Below, piece after piece: positions 23,027 to 33,232 of a stretch of DNA of 64,000 bases (position 1 is the first letter of the stretch; each line of letters opens with the position of its first letter). The stretch is from contig JAQPZY010001094.1 of the NCBI GenBank assembly GCA_029931535.1, positions 310,001-374,000 on the forward strand, written 5' to 3'. Under the pieces are notes generated by a model. The model did no database searches. It had not been told where the DNA came from and worked only from the letters and a program-made list of their open reading frames with translations. Source of the stretch: Margaritifera margaritifera (lineage: Eukaryota > Mollusca > Bivalvia > Unionida > Margaritiferidae). The position numbers and the translations under genes were made by a program.

Positions 23027-23057
<31 letters not shown>
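23027..23057. repeat. Poly-A tract
   Basis: About 30 A residues, possibly the tail of an old retroposed copy. The sequence from here to 24000 shows no gene; the open frame at 23343-23525 has no recognisable motif. Confidence 0.8.
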
Positions 23058-23058
<1 letters not shown>

Positions 23059-24018
23059 AAATATAAAACAATTGATGATTAGTTAGAGTTTTGCAGACAA
23101 CACATGCGAATAATTAATTCAGTCAAACAAAATTAATTCAAGCAACATTGTAAGAAACGAAACTGACATCTCTGTCTGTACTACTTAAGACGAGAGTTTC
23201 AGGATTTTAGATTTGTAAACTTTGTTTTTCTCATCTACTGCTAGCTGTTGTTAAGAAGATGAGCTTTTCTAGCAAACTGCAGTGTTTGCAACATTTGTGA
23301 AAAATCTATTGGAAAAGTTAGAAGCAACTTAATTTCATTCATATGAAGAATACTTGGAAATTTCGAAAAAGTCACAAGTGCGCTAGAATCTTTACCTTCT
23401 CAGCCCATTCCGTTGACGTGAACAGTATGAATATAATTCAACCTCGAAAGTCTATGCACCCTAGTAAGGAGAAAACATGGGACAACCTGGTGGCAGTTTT
23501 ACATCACGAGCTCCTTGACGATTAAAGGATGAGTTGAATGCACCGTGTTTATTTTATCGGAGGAAAGAACGGTATAGAATTATTAACACCCGTGTAACAG
23601 AAATTTTATTTAGTTTTGAGTCTGTCTGCTTTCATATCTTCAGATGCATCACCAGATTCCATTCTAGACACCATTTGAGATCAATAACAATGAAACGTTC
23701 TCCTGAATGTTAAGTTAATAATGTCTACTCAATTAAACGATATAACCTGTCCAGCTTCCCCTCCAAAAAAAAGTAAATGAGCATATACGTTTAGTTTCCA
23801 TACTCAGAGCCTTCGGTAGCGAGTGGCCATGCATAAGTTCCTCCAGTATTTTTGTTTGCTTTGGAGCCCCAGTTTTAAACTTGTCTATGGTTTTCTGAAT
23901 ACCAGACGTTTTGGGGGAAATGTGGTCCTAGACTTTGATTTTAAAAAGCCTACAAAGAGCTCTGACACATAAGAGTTAGAATAACCCAACTAAAGCTGTA
24001 AGGATTTACTTTCATGTT

Positions 24019-24019
<1 letters not shown>

Positions 24020-24061
<42 letters not shown>

Positions 24062-24108
24062 GTTATTATTATTATTATTATTAGTAGTAGTAGTAGTAGT
24101 AGTAGTAT
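24020..24108. repeat. Compound trinucleotide repeat (TAA)n-(TTA)n-(GTA)n
   Basis: Three adjoining triplet arrays. TAA then its complement-like TTA could fold as a hairpin; a GTA array follows. Confidence 0.9.
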
Positions 24109-24490
24109 CTGCAGTATAATAGAAATTATCCCTGTCTTCGTCATTTCTATCTTCAAGATATAAAATAATTCGATCTGAACGAATTATATTTTAATCGGAA
24201 GCGAGAATCAAAGCCTTCAGCTAGTTTTTCCGCGCATATCATATTGCTTGAATAAGTGAAGAACTCCATCCAGCCTGCCTACCCTCCCCTGGCCTACCAT
24301 CCCCCAAACAAAAAACTCCTTTAGAACGTAGGCATAGGATGGAAAGCATGGACGCCTGGGGTACCCAGCCCCCACTACACCCCTCACCCATTTATTTTTC
24401 CAAAGTTATGACTGTTTACAATGTTGAATCTCTCAGTATTTTCCCAAGTCCTCAATCATTCCAATTGACAATGTAATTCTCGAACGATCT

Positions 24491-24586
24491 TCAACATTTG
24501 TGACATCGTACAAAAAGCCTCCAGAAGGGACAGAGGTTGTCACAAGCAATTTGAAGCTCATCAGTGGCACATTGTTCAATACAATC
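24491..24586 (-). CDS. Candidate last coding exon of the MIEAP-like host gene
   Basis: Minus-strand acceptor 'catctttcaaag' is followed in phase 0 by 31 codons and a TGA stop. The segment is cysteine-rich (DCIEQCATDELQIACDNL, then a tail ending in Cys). Phase matches the preceding 24-base exon candidate. The pyrimidine tract is weak. MIEAP domains usually extend further, so either this gene has a shorter, alternative C-terminus or this exon is wrong. RNA evidence is not available from sequence alone. Confidence 0.28.
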   Translation of the reverse strand, partial: DCIEQCATDELQIACDNLCPFWRLFVRCHKC

Positions 24587-24734
24587 CTTTGAAAGATGTG
24601 TACAGAAATATTAAAACATTGTAATAGCTTATTACAATAGAATTAAGCATATGCAATTACCCATCATAAGCGCCGAAAGAAATAGAATAAAAAACACAAT
24701 GAAATCCTGACATAAATTTGATGCTTATACATAC

Positions 24735-24758
24735 CTTGGCCCCATCGAATGTTCGTCT
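24735..24758 (-). CDS. Candidate 24-base microexon of the MIEAP-like host gene
   Basis: A strong acceptor (tattgtcttttcag) and strong donor (gtatgt) bracket exactly eight codons (RRTFDGAK) in phase 0 at both sides, in phase with the exons before and after. Good splice sites at both ends of so short a segment are suggestive, but the length alone gives little statistical weight. Confidence 0.3.
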
Positions 24759-25233
24759 CTGAAAAGACAATAATAGAAATATTTGCATTGACACTTGTCC
24801 AAATTTTTATATACATATATATATATATATATACACGCAACTGCAAAAATCTTAATAAATTTGCAAACTTTGTTAAGCTATATAATTAGATTTTTATTCT
24901 GTTGAATAATGTACACGAATTGTGTTCATTTAAAAGACAGTCTGGTGATTTTCACCAGACGTACGCCGACGACTTTACTAACATAAATTTGAATATGTTG
25001 TTTGATAAGATGCTATCATTTCTACTGGGATATACAGAAAACATTACCGCACTTAAGCATCATTTTATTCAACATGTTTGTCATTTGCAACTTAGTCCAT
25101 ACATAATATAAGTAATTTTTCAGGAGAAATCATTTGAAAAATTATATATACTGATTATCAACATTCCTTTATGAAATATTGTTTCTTGCACCCATGTCTC
25201 AAACAACTGCAGTTGTAGGAAACATTTCCTTAC

Positions 25234-25323
25234 CTCACTATTCCCTTCGTTTTTACCAAGCAGTGCATGCAATATTGCATCTCTTTGATGATCAGCAGCA
25301 TCCTTGCTCATTTCATAGCAGTT
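25234..25323 (-). CDS. Exon of the MIEAP-like host gene (30 codons)
   Basis: Acceptor 'ggtttcctatttcag' and donor 'gtaagg' bracket 90 bases, phase 0 at both ends. It encodes a helical, polar segment (NCYEMSKDAADHQRDAILHA, then LLGKNEGNSE). It continues the C-terminal domain begun at 26505-26244. Splice signals are strong. The flanking sequence immediately downstream is a (TATG)n array in the intron. Confidence 0.5.
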
Positions 25324-25383
25324 CTGAAATAGGAAACCATTGTTCTTAAGATTTATTTTTCTTCCAGCACGTACGTATATAAT

Positions 25384-25395
25384 TATGTATGTATG

Positions 25396-25429
<34 letters not shown>

Positions 25430-25507
25430 TGTATGTATGTATGTATGTATGTATGTATGTATGTATGTATGTATGTATGTATGTATGTATGTATGTATGT
25501 ATGTATG
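25384..25507. repeat. (GTAT)n microsatellite
   Basis: About 31 tetranucleotide units, intronic to the host gene. Open frames across it (Ile-His-Thr-Tyr repeats on the minus strand) are artefacts. Confidence 0.95.
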
Positions 25508-25734
25508 CAGTAGATAAGCAGGTAGGTACATATATACATACACACATTAATAAATAAAAAAACGTAGATAACTATGACATACGTGAATCTTACTGCCTTG
25601 CTACATTAGAAATCAAGATTTGCTGTAATGCTTCTATTCAGCTATGTACAAGATTCCCAAACTTATTATTATTAATATTATTATTATTATTATTATTTTC
25701 CAATTTTGGTACATGGCCACGACAAATTCTTTAC

Positions 25735-25825
25735 CTCTCTCAGTACTGTAGTGTTGAACACTTCGACTGTTTCCATTCCAAACTTTTGTCTTAGAATTAA
25801 CAATTCCGTACAAACTTTTGTTTGT
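25735..25825 (-). CDS. Exon of the MIEAP-like host gene (30 codons)
   Basis: A long pyrimidine tract and 'gtgag' acceptor precede, and a 'gtaaag' donor follows. The helical frame reads QTKVCTELLILRQKFGMETV, then EVFNTTVLRE, and ends in phase 0, which matches the next exon at 25323. Its start requires a preceding exon ending with two bases of a codon, which neither 25986-25927 nor 26505-26244 provides. Either an internal acceptor (giving a 48-base exon starting at FGMETV) is used, or a small exon has been missed. Confidence 0.42.
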
Positions 25826-25926
25826 CTCACAAATTTAAAACAACGGATAGAAAGAAAAAAAAACACACAAAAACAAAAAAACAAATGTGAAGCTTCATTT
25901 TCCGCTGATAAATAAATATTACATAC

Positions 25927-25986
25927 TCTGTTAATTATATCATACGATATCAACCGTTCCAAAATTGTTTCGCAAGGCATTGATAT
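25927..25986 (-). CDS. Candidate exon of the MIEAP-like host gene (20 codons)
   Basis: Acceptor 'gacatggtttttcaag' and donor 'gtatgt' bracket 60 bases in phase 0 at both ends. The encoded segment ISMPCETILERLISYDIINR is amphipathic and fits between the domain start at 26505-26244 and the following exon, apart from the phase problem noted for 25825-25735. Confidence 0.35.
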
Positions 25987-26243
25987 CTTGAAAAACCATG
26001 TCTCAACGATTAGGATACATATGTATTATATTCCGCATTCTGAAAATGAAAAGGAAAAGTAATATATATTCATAAAAACCTCGATACAGGCCTCACGAAA
26101 GGTTACACCGATACCAAGCAGGCCACACAGACACACATATTTGCTTCTTTGAAGCTTGTTTTTGAAAATACAAGCTGTTTTGTTTTGGAAAATATCTGAA
26201 AGTTCGTATATGATCCAAAAATCTCCAATTTACCAGAAATTAC

Positions 26244-26505
26244 CTTTAATGCTTCAAAAAGTGCTTTGATGGAGTCCTTTTCTTGAACTTCTAGCTGTCT
26301 ACCGTGGCACTGAATCGACTTGGATCCCCTTAGCAAAGATTTTCCGCCCGTTGCCTTTTGTTGGAGGGTCTCAAGTGCATCCGTCCATTCGTTGCAGTAT
26401 ATTTCCTCAAATATTTCCGCCAGTTTACTAGGTCTGTTAAGGTCACTCAGGTCAGTTATGTCAGGATTTCCAATTTTCATTCGGTCCCCTGCTAACTTAC
26501 TCAAT
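26244..26505 (-). CDS. Exon with MIEAP (mitochondria-eating protein) C-terminal-like domain
   Basis: This 262-base exon has acceptor 'tctgcctgccacag' and donor 'gtaatt'. It starts by completing a codon, as required by the exon at 40007-39724, and ends in phase 0. It reads DLSDLNRPSKLAEIFEEIY, then CNEWTDALETLQ, the pattern I recognise as the start of the C-terminal domain of mitochondria-eating proteins (MIEAP/SPATA18), a family that is expanded in bivalves. In vertebrates SPATA18 acts in mitochondrial quality control; the role of bivalve members is not established. The preceding exons encode coiled coils, as in the family. A Lys/Gly/Gln-rich linker follows the EWTDALE segment. The family call is from pattern memory; a TRIM- or death-fold-type protein is less likely. 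Confidence 0.62.
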
Positions 26506-26534
26506 CTGTGGCAGGCAGAGGGGTGTGTGTATAT

Positions 26535-26536
<2 letters not shown>

Positions 26537-26605
<69 letters not shown>
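26537..26605. repeat. (TA)n microsatellite
   Basis: About 70 bp of TA, 30 bp upstream of the acceptor of the exon at 26505 (minus-strand sense), so it lies within the intron that hosts the viral element. Confidence 0.95.
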
Positions 26606-26608
<3 letters not shown>

Positions 26609-27365
26609 CAAGGGTATGTGCTATTTGTATTTACGTTTCCGTGTGCATCGTTTGTTATTTTAAAAACTTTTGTTTGATTATGGGGAGTAGTTGTTGGCAA
26701 AATTTTCTTTCTCAAAATAAGTAATTAGCCAGTTTTTAGGAGCAGACATAATAACATACAGCAGTCATGAGACTTTTTGGTAGCATGGATTAATTTCAAG
26801 AACAGTAATTGTCTTGATAGTTTCACGTATAAGTTTTTATAGGAATGATTCTTTGTATTAGGTAGTTGGGTGGTGCTTAGTGGTGTATGGCGTAAAGTAC
26901 AAATCTTTAGGTTGGAAAGGCTTACTGATGGGTCATACAAATGTGAAGCAAGAAAAATCAAGCAAGTGTGAAATTAGAATTTCGTGGAGGTGTCGGGATT
27001 AGGTGATTAGGGGAAAATTATTTGCAATTTTTTGCGCGTGTAAGAACCATTCAGTTGACAATGATCGTTGTTTTGAAGTCCTTGGAAATAGGGACAAAGT
27101 CGACCTGAAGCCAGACTCACGCAGGAGTGGTTTGATTCGCTTGGTACTGGTTTTATGACATGAATTTATGCAATATTTTAATTTTAAAAAGTTTCAGAAA
27201 ATGCGGTTTGAATGATCTCGTTGATATCCCTCTTATCTTCATATATAACCATGATCAAATAATTTCCATTGGATGGGTAATTTGAAACAAAGGATTCTAA
27301 AATTAATGTTAACATCTGAACATGTTGCTTTTCTTTAACACTTATTGTTCCTCAGATAAACCCAT

Positions 27366-27596
27366 CCGCGTACAGAAGCCTGTTAGTGCCACGTTGAAAT
27401 CAATTTCTTATCTCGTAATTACGACTCAGTATCTCATTATTACGACTTAGTATCTCGTAATTACGACTTAGTATCTCGTAATTACGATAGCTAACTCGTA
27501 ACAACTCGTAATTAAGAAATACTAACACGTAATTACGAAATAACTAAGTCGTATATCACCACATCATGTGAAATGTATCTTTAAATCAGTTGGCTA

Positions 27597-27693
<97 letters not shown>

Positions 27694-27897
27694 TTGAAAT
27701 TTGAGCGGAGAAAATATGCGGGAAAGTTACTCACGAGTATGAGATTGTCACACATCTATTCGAACAGTGTCTTCAAATAGACAGATGTCAATTGATCAAA
27801 TGTATTTCATAAATCCACACAGAGTCACAATCCAACAGTGTGGACCAAAACTCACCACAGTGCGTTTTGCTTTGTTTGATGAGAGAGAGCTTGTGCC
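27366..27897 (+). repeat. Left terminal inverted repeat of the 11.5 kb element
   Basis: In outside-to-inside order it holds the CCGCG end, a 'gaagcctgttagtgccacg' segment, about six CTCGTAATTACGA-like units (27413-27545), 'ctaagtcgtatatcaccacat', a (TA)n(GT)n expansion, and a stretch from 27693 to 27897 with 'gagcggagaaaatatgcgg' and 'atccaacagtgtggacca'. Every part has an inverted counterpart in 38172-38882. The last part reads as coding in the right copy but has a frame change in this copy. Confidence 0.75.
27601..27692. repeat. (TA)n(GT)n compound microsatellite in the left inverted repeat
   Basis: About 49 bp of TA followed by about 43 bp of GT. The right inverted repeat has only a short TA stretch at the matching place (38609-38620). 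Confidence 0.95.
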
Positions 27898-28197
27898 TTC
27901 TTGTGCACCGAATTTGGCTGGCACAAGCAAAATACTTTTATATGAACTTTGACAAATTGTCAAGCAAAAGAATGAGTCAATATACACAAGAATTATTGAA
28001 AATGAGTTAAAAGTCGGGTTAAGGACTAGGAGCGAGAGAAATGAAAACGTTAAATACAAACGTGCAGATAATTTGTAGACAGGTAATTAATGTGGTGGCT
28101 GGGGTCTCTCAGATAGATGTGGGTGGTGATAAAGGTGAAAATATTAATTATGATTATGAGCATGATTAAAATAATATTACAGTGATAGTGATAAAAG

Positions 28198-28270
28198 TTT
28201 GCGGGTTTAACGATATTTTTCAGCACATGATAGGCTATACATGGCGGCCAGTATATGATGGAGTGCAACG
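28198..28270 (+). repeat. SINE-like fragment, shared with 57292-57393
   Basis: Carries 'ttcagcacatgataggctatacatggcggccagtatatgatgga', a close match to the segment at 57320-57373. It sits between the left inverted repeat and the viral genes, so it inserted into the element. The rest of 27900-28640 is AT-rich with no gene seen, apart from the (AAT)n tract. Confidence 0.55.
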
Positions 28271-28495
28271 AAAGCAATCGATATAAAAATATATTTAGCG
28301 CTATTTTTTTTACAAAGTAGGAAAACTGATATTGAGATGTCAGAGATACAATGTAATGCAATGAGTAGTATTGTGGTTGAATATGAAGTAACAGCAGTAT
28401 GGCTAATTGGTGAAATTAAAATAATGAGATGCTGCTGCTGCTGATGACAATGATGACGACGATGATGCTAGATTTGGGTGATGTTTATACAATGC

Positions 28496-28604
<109 letters not shown>

Positions 28605-28837
28605 TATAAGTAGTAGTAAAAGGGAAATTTGACTTCACCGTGTATCATAAATGCTAAGTTACGGAGCAGCAAGGTTTTTTTCTACCCCCACAAAACAGTT
28701 CCCAAGCGGAAGTATAGGAGGTGGGATGGCAGTCAAGTAAGGCTGGTATGGCCGTCATAACTAAGTGGCTAGCAAGCGATCACCAAGAACACAACCAATT
28801 AAATACGAGGTGTGTCTATGGGATACCATCTTAGACG

Positions 28838-29255
28838 ATGTGTGCCAATAATCTTTCTCGATATGGTTCTAGAAGCGATCGAGAGGAGTCCCCAGACGAC
28901 AAGGAAGGTATCATGTTTGAGTGTGAAATTACCTACGGCTCTGACGACACGACCGATGATTACGTCCGTCATCTTGAGTCATTCGACTATCTGTTTCCGG
29001 GTGCCGTCAACATTTATCTGACTCGATTAGGCAAAACAGATCTAACCAGATACGACTGCGCTTACGCTATGGGCGTATACCACCTCCCCACCATCGACAG
29101 ATATATTGCGTGAACTCTTCTTTAGCGTACTGGAATAAGAATTTATGGGATATGTAGATGTGCTCGAGGATGATCCGTACGAAACCGGACAGTTTATGAG
29201 AGCCGGCACATACGTCAGTGGACCCATACCAAGCGGCATGTTGGTAGTACCATAA
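28838..29255 (+). pseudogene. Unrecognised viral gene, plus strand
   Basis: An open 91-codon frame (28838-29113) with a Ser/Arg/Asp-rich N-terminus and then an ordered part containing YVRHLESFDYLFPGAVNIYL and KTDLTRYDCAYAMGVYHLP. After a frame change near 29125 it continues with YVDVLEDDPYETGQFMRAG and SGPIPSGMLVVP, ending near 29253. The interrupted total is about 135 residues. I do not recognise the family. Composition and neighbours (convergent with a minus-strand gene ending at 29295) suggest a virion or accessory protein of the 11.5 kb element. Confidence 0.45.
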
Positions 29256-29294
29256 CCCATGGATATCGATTAGGGTTCATAGGCGATGGAGCAC

Positions 29295-29950
29295 TCAGGA
29301 CCCCCTCTGGGAGGTCTGGCGTGCAAGAGGAATATATGATACAGCTAATGATGAAATCTCGCGTAACATTTTTATGAGATCTGCGCGGCCCAAGGACCGA
29401 CCATGGGATAGGAGTGCATTTTCTTCGGCATCGCTGATGGATACCGCAGCATGGGCCGTTCTGGCAGGTGCCCGTATTTCGTTCATGACGATCGTATAAT
29501 TTTTCATATCGTACAAAATGAGAGCAAACTCGTCTTTGGACAGAGAGGCATCCCGGAGGGCCCGCGCGATCCGGTCTGCAATGGAGATCAGCTTACCCTA
29601 GGCGGGGATCCGAATCTAATCATGCTTTTGAGCCTTCACAGCGAGAAGAGCCCGCACACGAGTCACATTTCTTCCAGAGCTATAGCTAGAGGAGAAGCCG
29701 CCAGGGTGGCGAGCAAAACCACACCCGCAATCCCGACATAAATGGCTACAGTGCTGGAGGCTGCCGCCATACCATCGACAATATTGACCGCTCGTCCATA
29801 CTTTTTGCAGAGAGGGCGTCGCTGCTCGATCTCCGCTTTAATCTGAACATCGATATCGCCGATCTTCTTTAGGCGGTAGTTGTGGGGGTTCTCTTCTGGT
29901 GTCAGACAGGGAAGAGTGGAATACATTATGATTCGATTCTGGGTAGACAT
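29295..29950 (-). pseudogene. Viral-element protein with glycine/alanine-rich membrane-like segment
   Basis: Starts at the ATG at 29950 (STQNRIIMYSTLPCLTPEEN), followed by NYRLKKIGDIDVQIKAEIEQ, a helical segment, and a hydrophobic Gly/Ala/Val stretch (AIYVGIAGVVLLATLAASPL, about residues 68-87) that looks like a membrane segment. After a frame change near 29660 it resumes as ALRDASLSKDEFALILYDMK (about 29550) and continues open to 29295. I have seen this layout (short N-terminus, helix, small-residue hydrophobic segment, then an 'S-x-x-E-F-x-L-I' helix) in many cnidarian and molluscan predicted proteins from virus-like elements. Function unknown; a minor capsid or membrane-active virion protein is possible. 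About 220 residues in total. Confidence 0.5.
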
Positions 29951-30251
29951 TTTTAAATCGTTTATGTTACTACTTCGATAGGTAGTCTAACCTTGACGAG
30001 AAATAAAGATCTTGCTGAGATTTGTACCATTCTGATATGAAATATGTATCCTGGGTCAGAGGCTTCAATGGTGGATATTTAAAAGGTGGAACCTGTTGTT
30101 ATATTACCATAGCCCAATATTTATGTCGCGCTACGAACGATGGCATGTTCGTCACTCTCTTGTCACCACGCAAAAGAAATGTCAAACTCATTACCAGGGA
30201 CCCCTCCTAAAGTAAAGCCACCCACGACCGTAAAACGGTATATGGCGGGCT

Positions 30252-31652
30252 TCACCCTGTGCTCTTCGCGCTCAAGGAAACATAAGGACCATTCACAGTA
30301 GCCATACTGGAGTTACCTCTTAAGTAAACAAGATGAGGCCTAACACCTTCTGACGTCATTAAAAAATTAACCACTGAAAATAAAAGGATTACAAAGTTTG
30401 TGGGTTGTACGGATGCATCGACATATGCCTTTGAAGCCGCGTCTTGAGGACTGGTAGGCTCTCCCACACCCAATACTTTGTTTGCATTCATATCCAGGCG
30501 CCCAATTAGCGGGGCCGTTACACCAACAACGCCAAGGGAGGTTGCACGGTTAATGTGTGCTTTGGTGGTGTCATACGTGGGATCTACAGGGTTTCCTATG
30601 CCCACAGTTTTATTTGAATTCATTTTTAACTGGGCCTTTATAACTCTTCCCACAGAGGCTTCGGTACTAACCCGATAAACATACGCGTTGGTAGCAGCTT
30701 CTTTGGGGCCTACAGGCTCTCCCATACCAACGATTCTATTATCGTTCATGTTTAAGGGACCCCACATGGTATCGCCAACTTTGGCTACCCTAGAAAGAGC
30801 CCTTTCATCAGCATAGGTACGAACATCGTCAGCCATATCTCTTCCAGAGCTCCACGTCTCACGGTCTTTTTGATCGACATATACTGTGATTGCCGTGTCT
30901 TGGGGATTAGTAGGATCACCAACACCTACGATTGTATTCGCCTTTATGTTTAGAGGGTCCTTTAGTAGCGCAGATAAATCTGCACCGCACTGCTTGTTGT
31001 AGGAATGACCAACGTATGATTTGCTCGCCGCATTTTGGGGAGCTACGGGATCTGCTATGAACGTAACTTTTTTTCGATCCATATCCGAGGGACCAGGAAT
31101 GCAATCACTCTTTTTACAAACCCGTCCCTCGTTTTGGCTGTAAGCATTAAGAGTTTAAACGACCAACAAATTCCTCCGATATAATTTTACCTTTTAATCA
31201 TTACGGTTCGCATATTTTTAACTTCCTCGTCTTGAAGGTCGACATATGCTTTGGTTGTTTCATCCTGTGCGTCTACAGGCTTACCCATGTCAATGACCCC
31301 AAACAAACTCATGTCCAGGTTTTCAGTCATAATATCGCCCGCCTTATTGAGCTTTCTCGCTATGCGCCTTCAAAAATCCTGTTCGACAGCATTTACTGGA
31401 CTGAGACACGGGATCGTCAGCAGGGTCAGGAAAATCTTCCCATTTTGGGGTTCTTCCACCTCCAGTTAATCCAAGCGCGCTGCTCTGGTGTGAGAAAGGC
31501 TTCGAGGTCCTGGCCAGACGGCATCCGATATGAAAAATTTCATTTTGATATTGTTGCCTCCATATCCTTTTGATGCATATGCAGCCGAAAGCGGCGCTGG
31601 CTAGATAGCTCACCACAGTTGAGTGGAAGTGTTTGTCTAACGGCTTGGTCAT
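30252..31652 (-). pseudogene. Fibre-like protein with phage-tail-fibre-type repeats
   Basis: Begins MTKPLDKHFHS at 31652, shifts frame, then runs open from 31082 to 30252 (276 codons). It contains six copies of one motif, an asparagine-rich strand followed by a 'GxGxPxxPxDAAxKxYVD' turn. Examples are ADPVAPQNAASKSYVG, GVGDPTNPQDTAITVYVD, GEPVGPKEAATNAYVY, GVGEPTSPQDAASKAYVD, and one in the shifted part, GKPVDAQDETTKAYVD. In phages this motif builds trimeric tail-fibre shafts. Spacing here is about 40-65 residues. The C-terminus has a hydrophobic stretch and may be a head domain. It presumably formed a receptor-binding spike of the virus. Two or more frame changes break it. Confidence 0.6.
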
Positions 31653-31859
31653 GGTGTTATATGTGTCTCAACTCTCGCCTCAAATTCATGACGGCTCTAC
31701 ATAGCTAACGCGAAAGGTTCTAGTCCACCAACACAGCACTGGAGCCTCAGAAAAGTAACACATTAAGGCGGGATCCTGCAAAATTATAAAAAAATGTATA
31801 TCCAGATGCCTCCAAACGCTGGAGAGAAGACAGAAAACCATTCACCATCGTACCTCTCA

Positions 31860-32240
31860 ACCCATACGTGTAAAATTCGAATATTTTCATTTTTCGATGT
31901 TCTTGTTAGCTGGAAAGGTAAAGAACGTTATCTCTATGTTTATGATACCTGGACTAATGCAAGTGGACAACTTAAACACCCCATTAACATTACCCACGGT
32001 GACCGCATCTGAGCTCGATTCGGGAGACCCCAATGTTAAAATCCTATTGCCACCCATCAAGGCTCCACCTGCAAAGGGTACACGCTGTAAGACGCTGCAG
32101 CAATATCGAGGTAACCAGGCTCAACGAGTTTCTTTCGATAAAGGATGCTTATTCCTCTATCTCGAGCACAACCGAGCAATTTAAAAGGTCTACTCAATTG
32201 CGCTGTGAGTCTAAGATGCTTACCTTAAAATCCTAGAGGC
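31860..32240 (-). pseudogene. Second fibre-motif gene fragment
   Basis: A minus-strand piece with GGNRILTLGSPESSSDAVT (about 32050) repeats the fibre motif of the neighbouring gene. It is followed by an NVNGVFKL segment and a frame ending IINIEITFFTFPANKN near 31900. It lies upstream of the fibre gene on the same strand and may be a paralogous short fibre or a displaced part of the same protein. The stretch 31660-31860 shows no clear frame. Confidence 0.4.
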
Positions 32241-32249
32241 CACCATGGC

Positions 32250-32771
32250 AAAGCTTGCATCAGAGGAGACGAGAGTAAGACACGGTCCTTTTCATTTCCA
32301 AACGAAACCATTTTGAAGAGAGTGCTGGGATAGCCATCTATCAGGTTACCCTCAGTGTTGATCTTGAGGCACGGGATGTATAATAACGCCGGCGGGTTTG
32401 GAACTTTGGGCTATGTACGTACCAGCTTCAAAGCGGTGCTTGGTAAAGCCAAATAGATTACAAGCGCCCCCCCCCCCCCCATAAAAGAAAAGTCTCCAAT
32501 TATCATCAGGTATCACAAAGGTTACACTTCCAGTCGACAGGTCACAGGAAAAGGACCTGCCAGAAAGGGCGTCCATTAATATCTTTCTGAGAGTTGCCAC
32601 ATTGTAGCAATCATCGGGAATGTAGTGTGTGACGCTTTGTAATGTTGGAACAAGCCTCTGGTCATACAAATGAAAGGCGTTATTACCTATCGCCACCGAT
32701 ACATTATGCAACCCAGGTACGTATGTGATCTTCTGCAGGCCTATGTAGGTGCAGGGTCCGGTGCTTATCAC
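32250..32771 (-). pseudogene. Probable minor virion protein of the element
   Basis: An open frame from the ATG at 32771 to 32352 (139 codons) has YIPDDCYNVATLRKILMDAL, SCDLSTGSVTFVIPDDNWRL, a Gly tract encoded by a C-homopolymer, and NLFGFTKHRF. After a frame change it resumes as KINTEGNLIDGYPSTLFKMV (about 32360-32300). The pattern 'I-P-x-x-x-Y, helix of about 12 residues, beta strands, L-F-G-F' is one I have seen in proteins encoded beside hexon-like capsids in marine invertebrate virus-like elements, where a jelly-roll penton-like role is plausible. The role is inference. Confidence 0.45.
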
Positions 32772-32819
32772 AGTTTTGAAGGGTACAGCTCTAGCTAGTC
32801 AATTGGTTAGTACAACATT

Positions 32820-33129
32820 CATCATTAGAATGGTATTACCACAGGAAGTCCGTTTTATTAGTGAAGCTAAATACGACCCCGGGGTTGCAAGCCACTATGG
32901 GGACGCGGAGAGAGATAACACCATCAAGGCATTAGATAGCCCACACATTTATGTCTCAGAGGCGCCTTATTTTAAGGGTACATTCTCCCAGGGATCAAGT
33001 CCGACGAACCCGCACAAAAATGGAGCTCCGGAGCTGACATCATGCTGTACTGCCAGAACCAAGTTAATGTTGCCGTCTGGTGCACAACCATGGTTTGTGG
33101 TGTCAGTGTCCACGATCATTTACTGTTGA
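32820..33129 (+). other. Open plus-strand frame, coding status uncertain
   Basis: About 100 codons without a stop, starting at a Met near 32830 (VLPQEVRFISEAKYDPGVAS, later APYFKGTFSQGSS). The opposite strand in the same region also gives protein-like runs but with several stops. I do not recognise it. It could be a small viral gene divergent from the gene ending upstream at 32771. Confidence 0.3.
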
Positions 33130-33232
33130 CCAATCTACTAAAACCATGACTTGCAGTATTTACCGCTTCGTATTTATGAAGTGTCCTTTGCCTCACTAAA
33201 CAGGTTGTTTTGCGATTGACGCAGACATTAGC

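Noticed and set aside
27413..27545. CRISPR-like array of short repeats
   Set aside because: Units are adjoining palindromes without unique spacers, the host is an animal, and the array recurs inverted at the other end of the element.
27796..28361. Minus-strand open frames near the left end of the viral element
   Set aside because: They lie across the terminal repeat and AT-rich DNA with no recognisable motif.
30252..31652. Bacteriophage or prophage contamination suggested by tail-fibre repeats
   Set aside because: The gene is broken, lies inside inverted repeats within an intron, and is surrounded by eukaryotic-type capsid and polymerase genes, SINEs and microsatellites.
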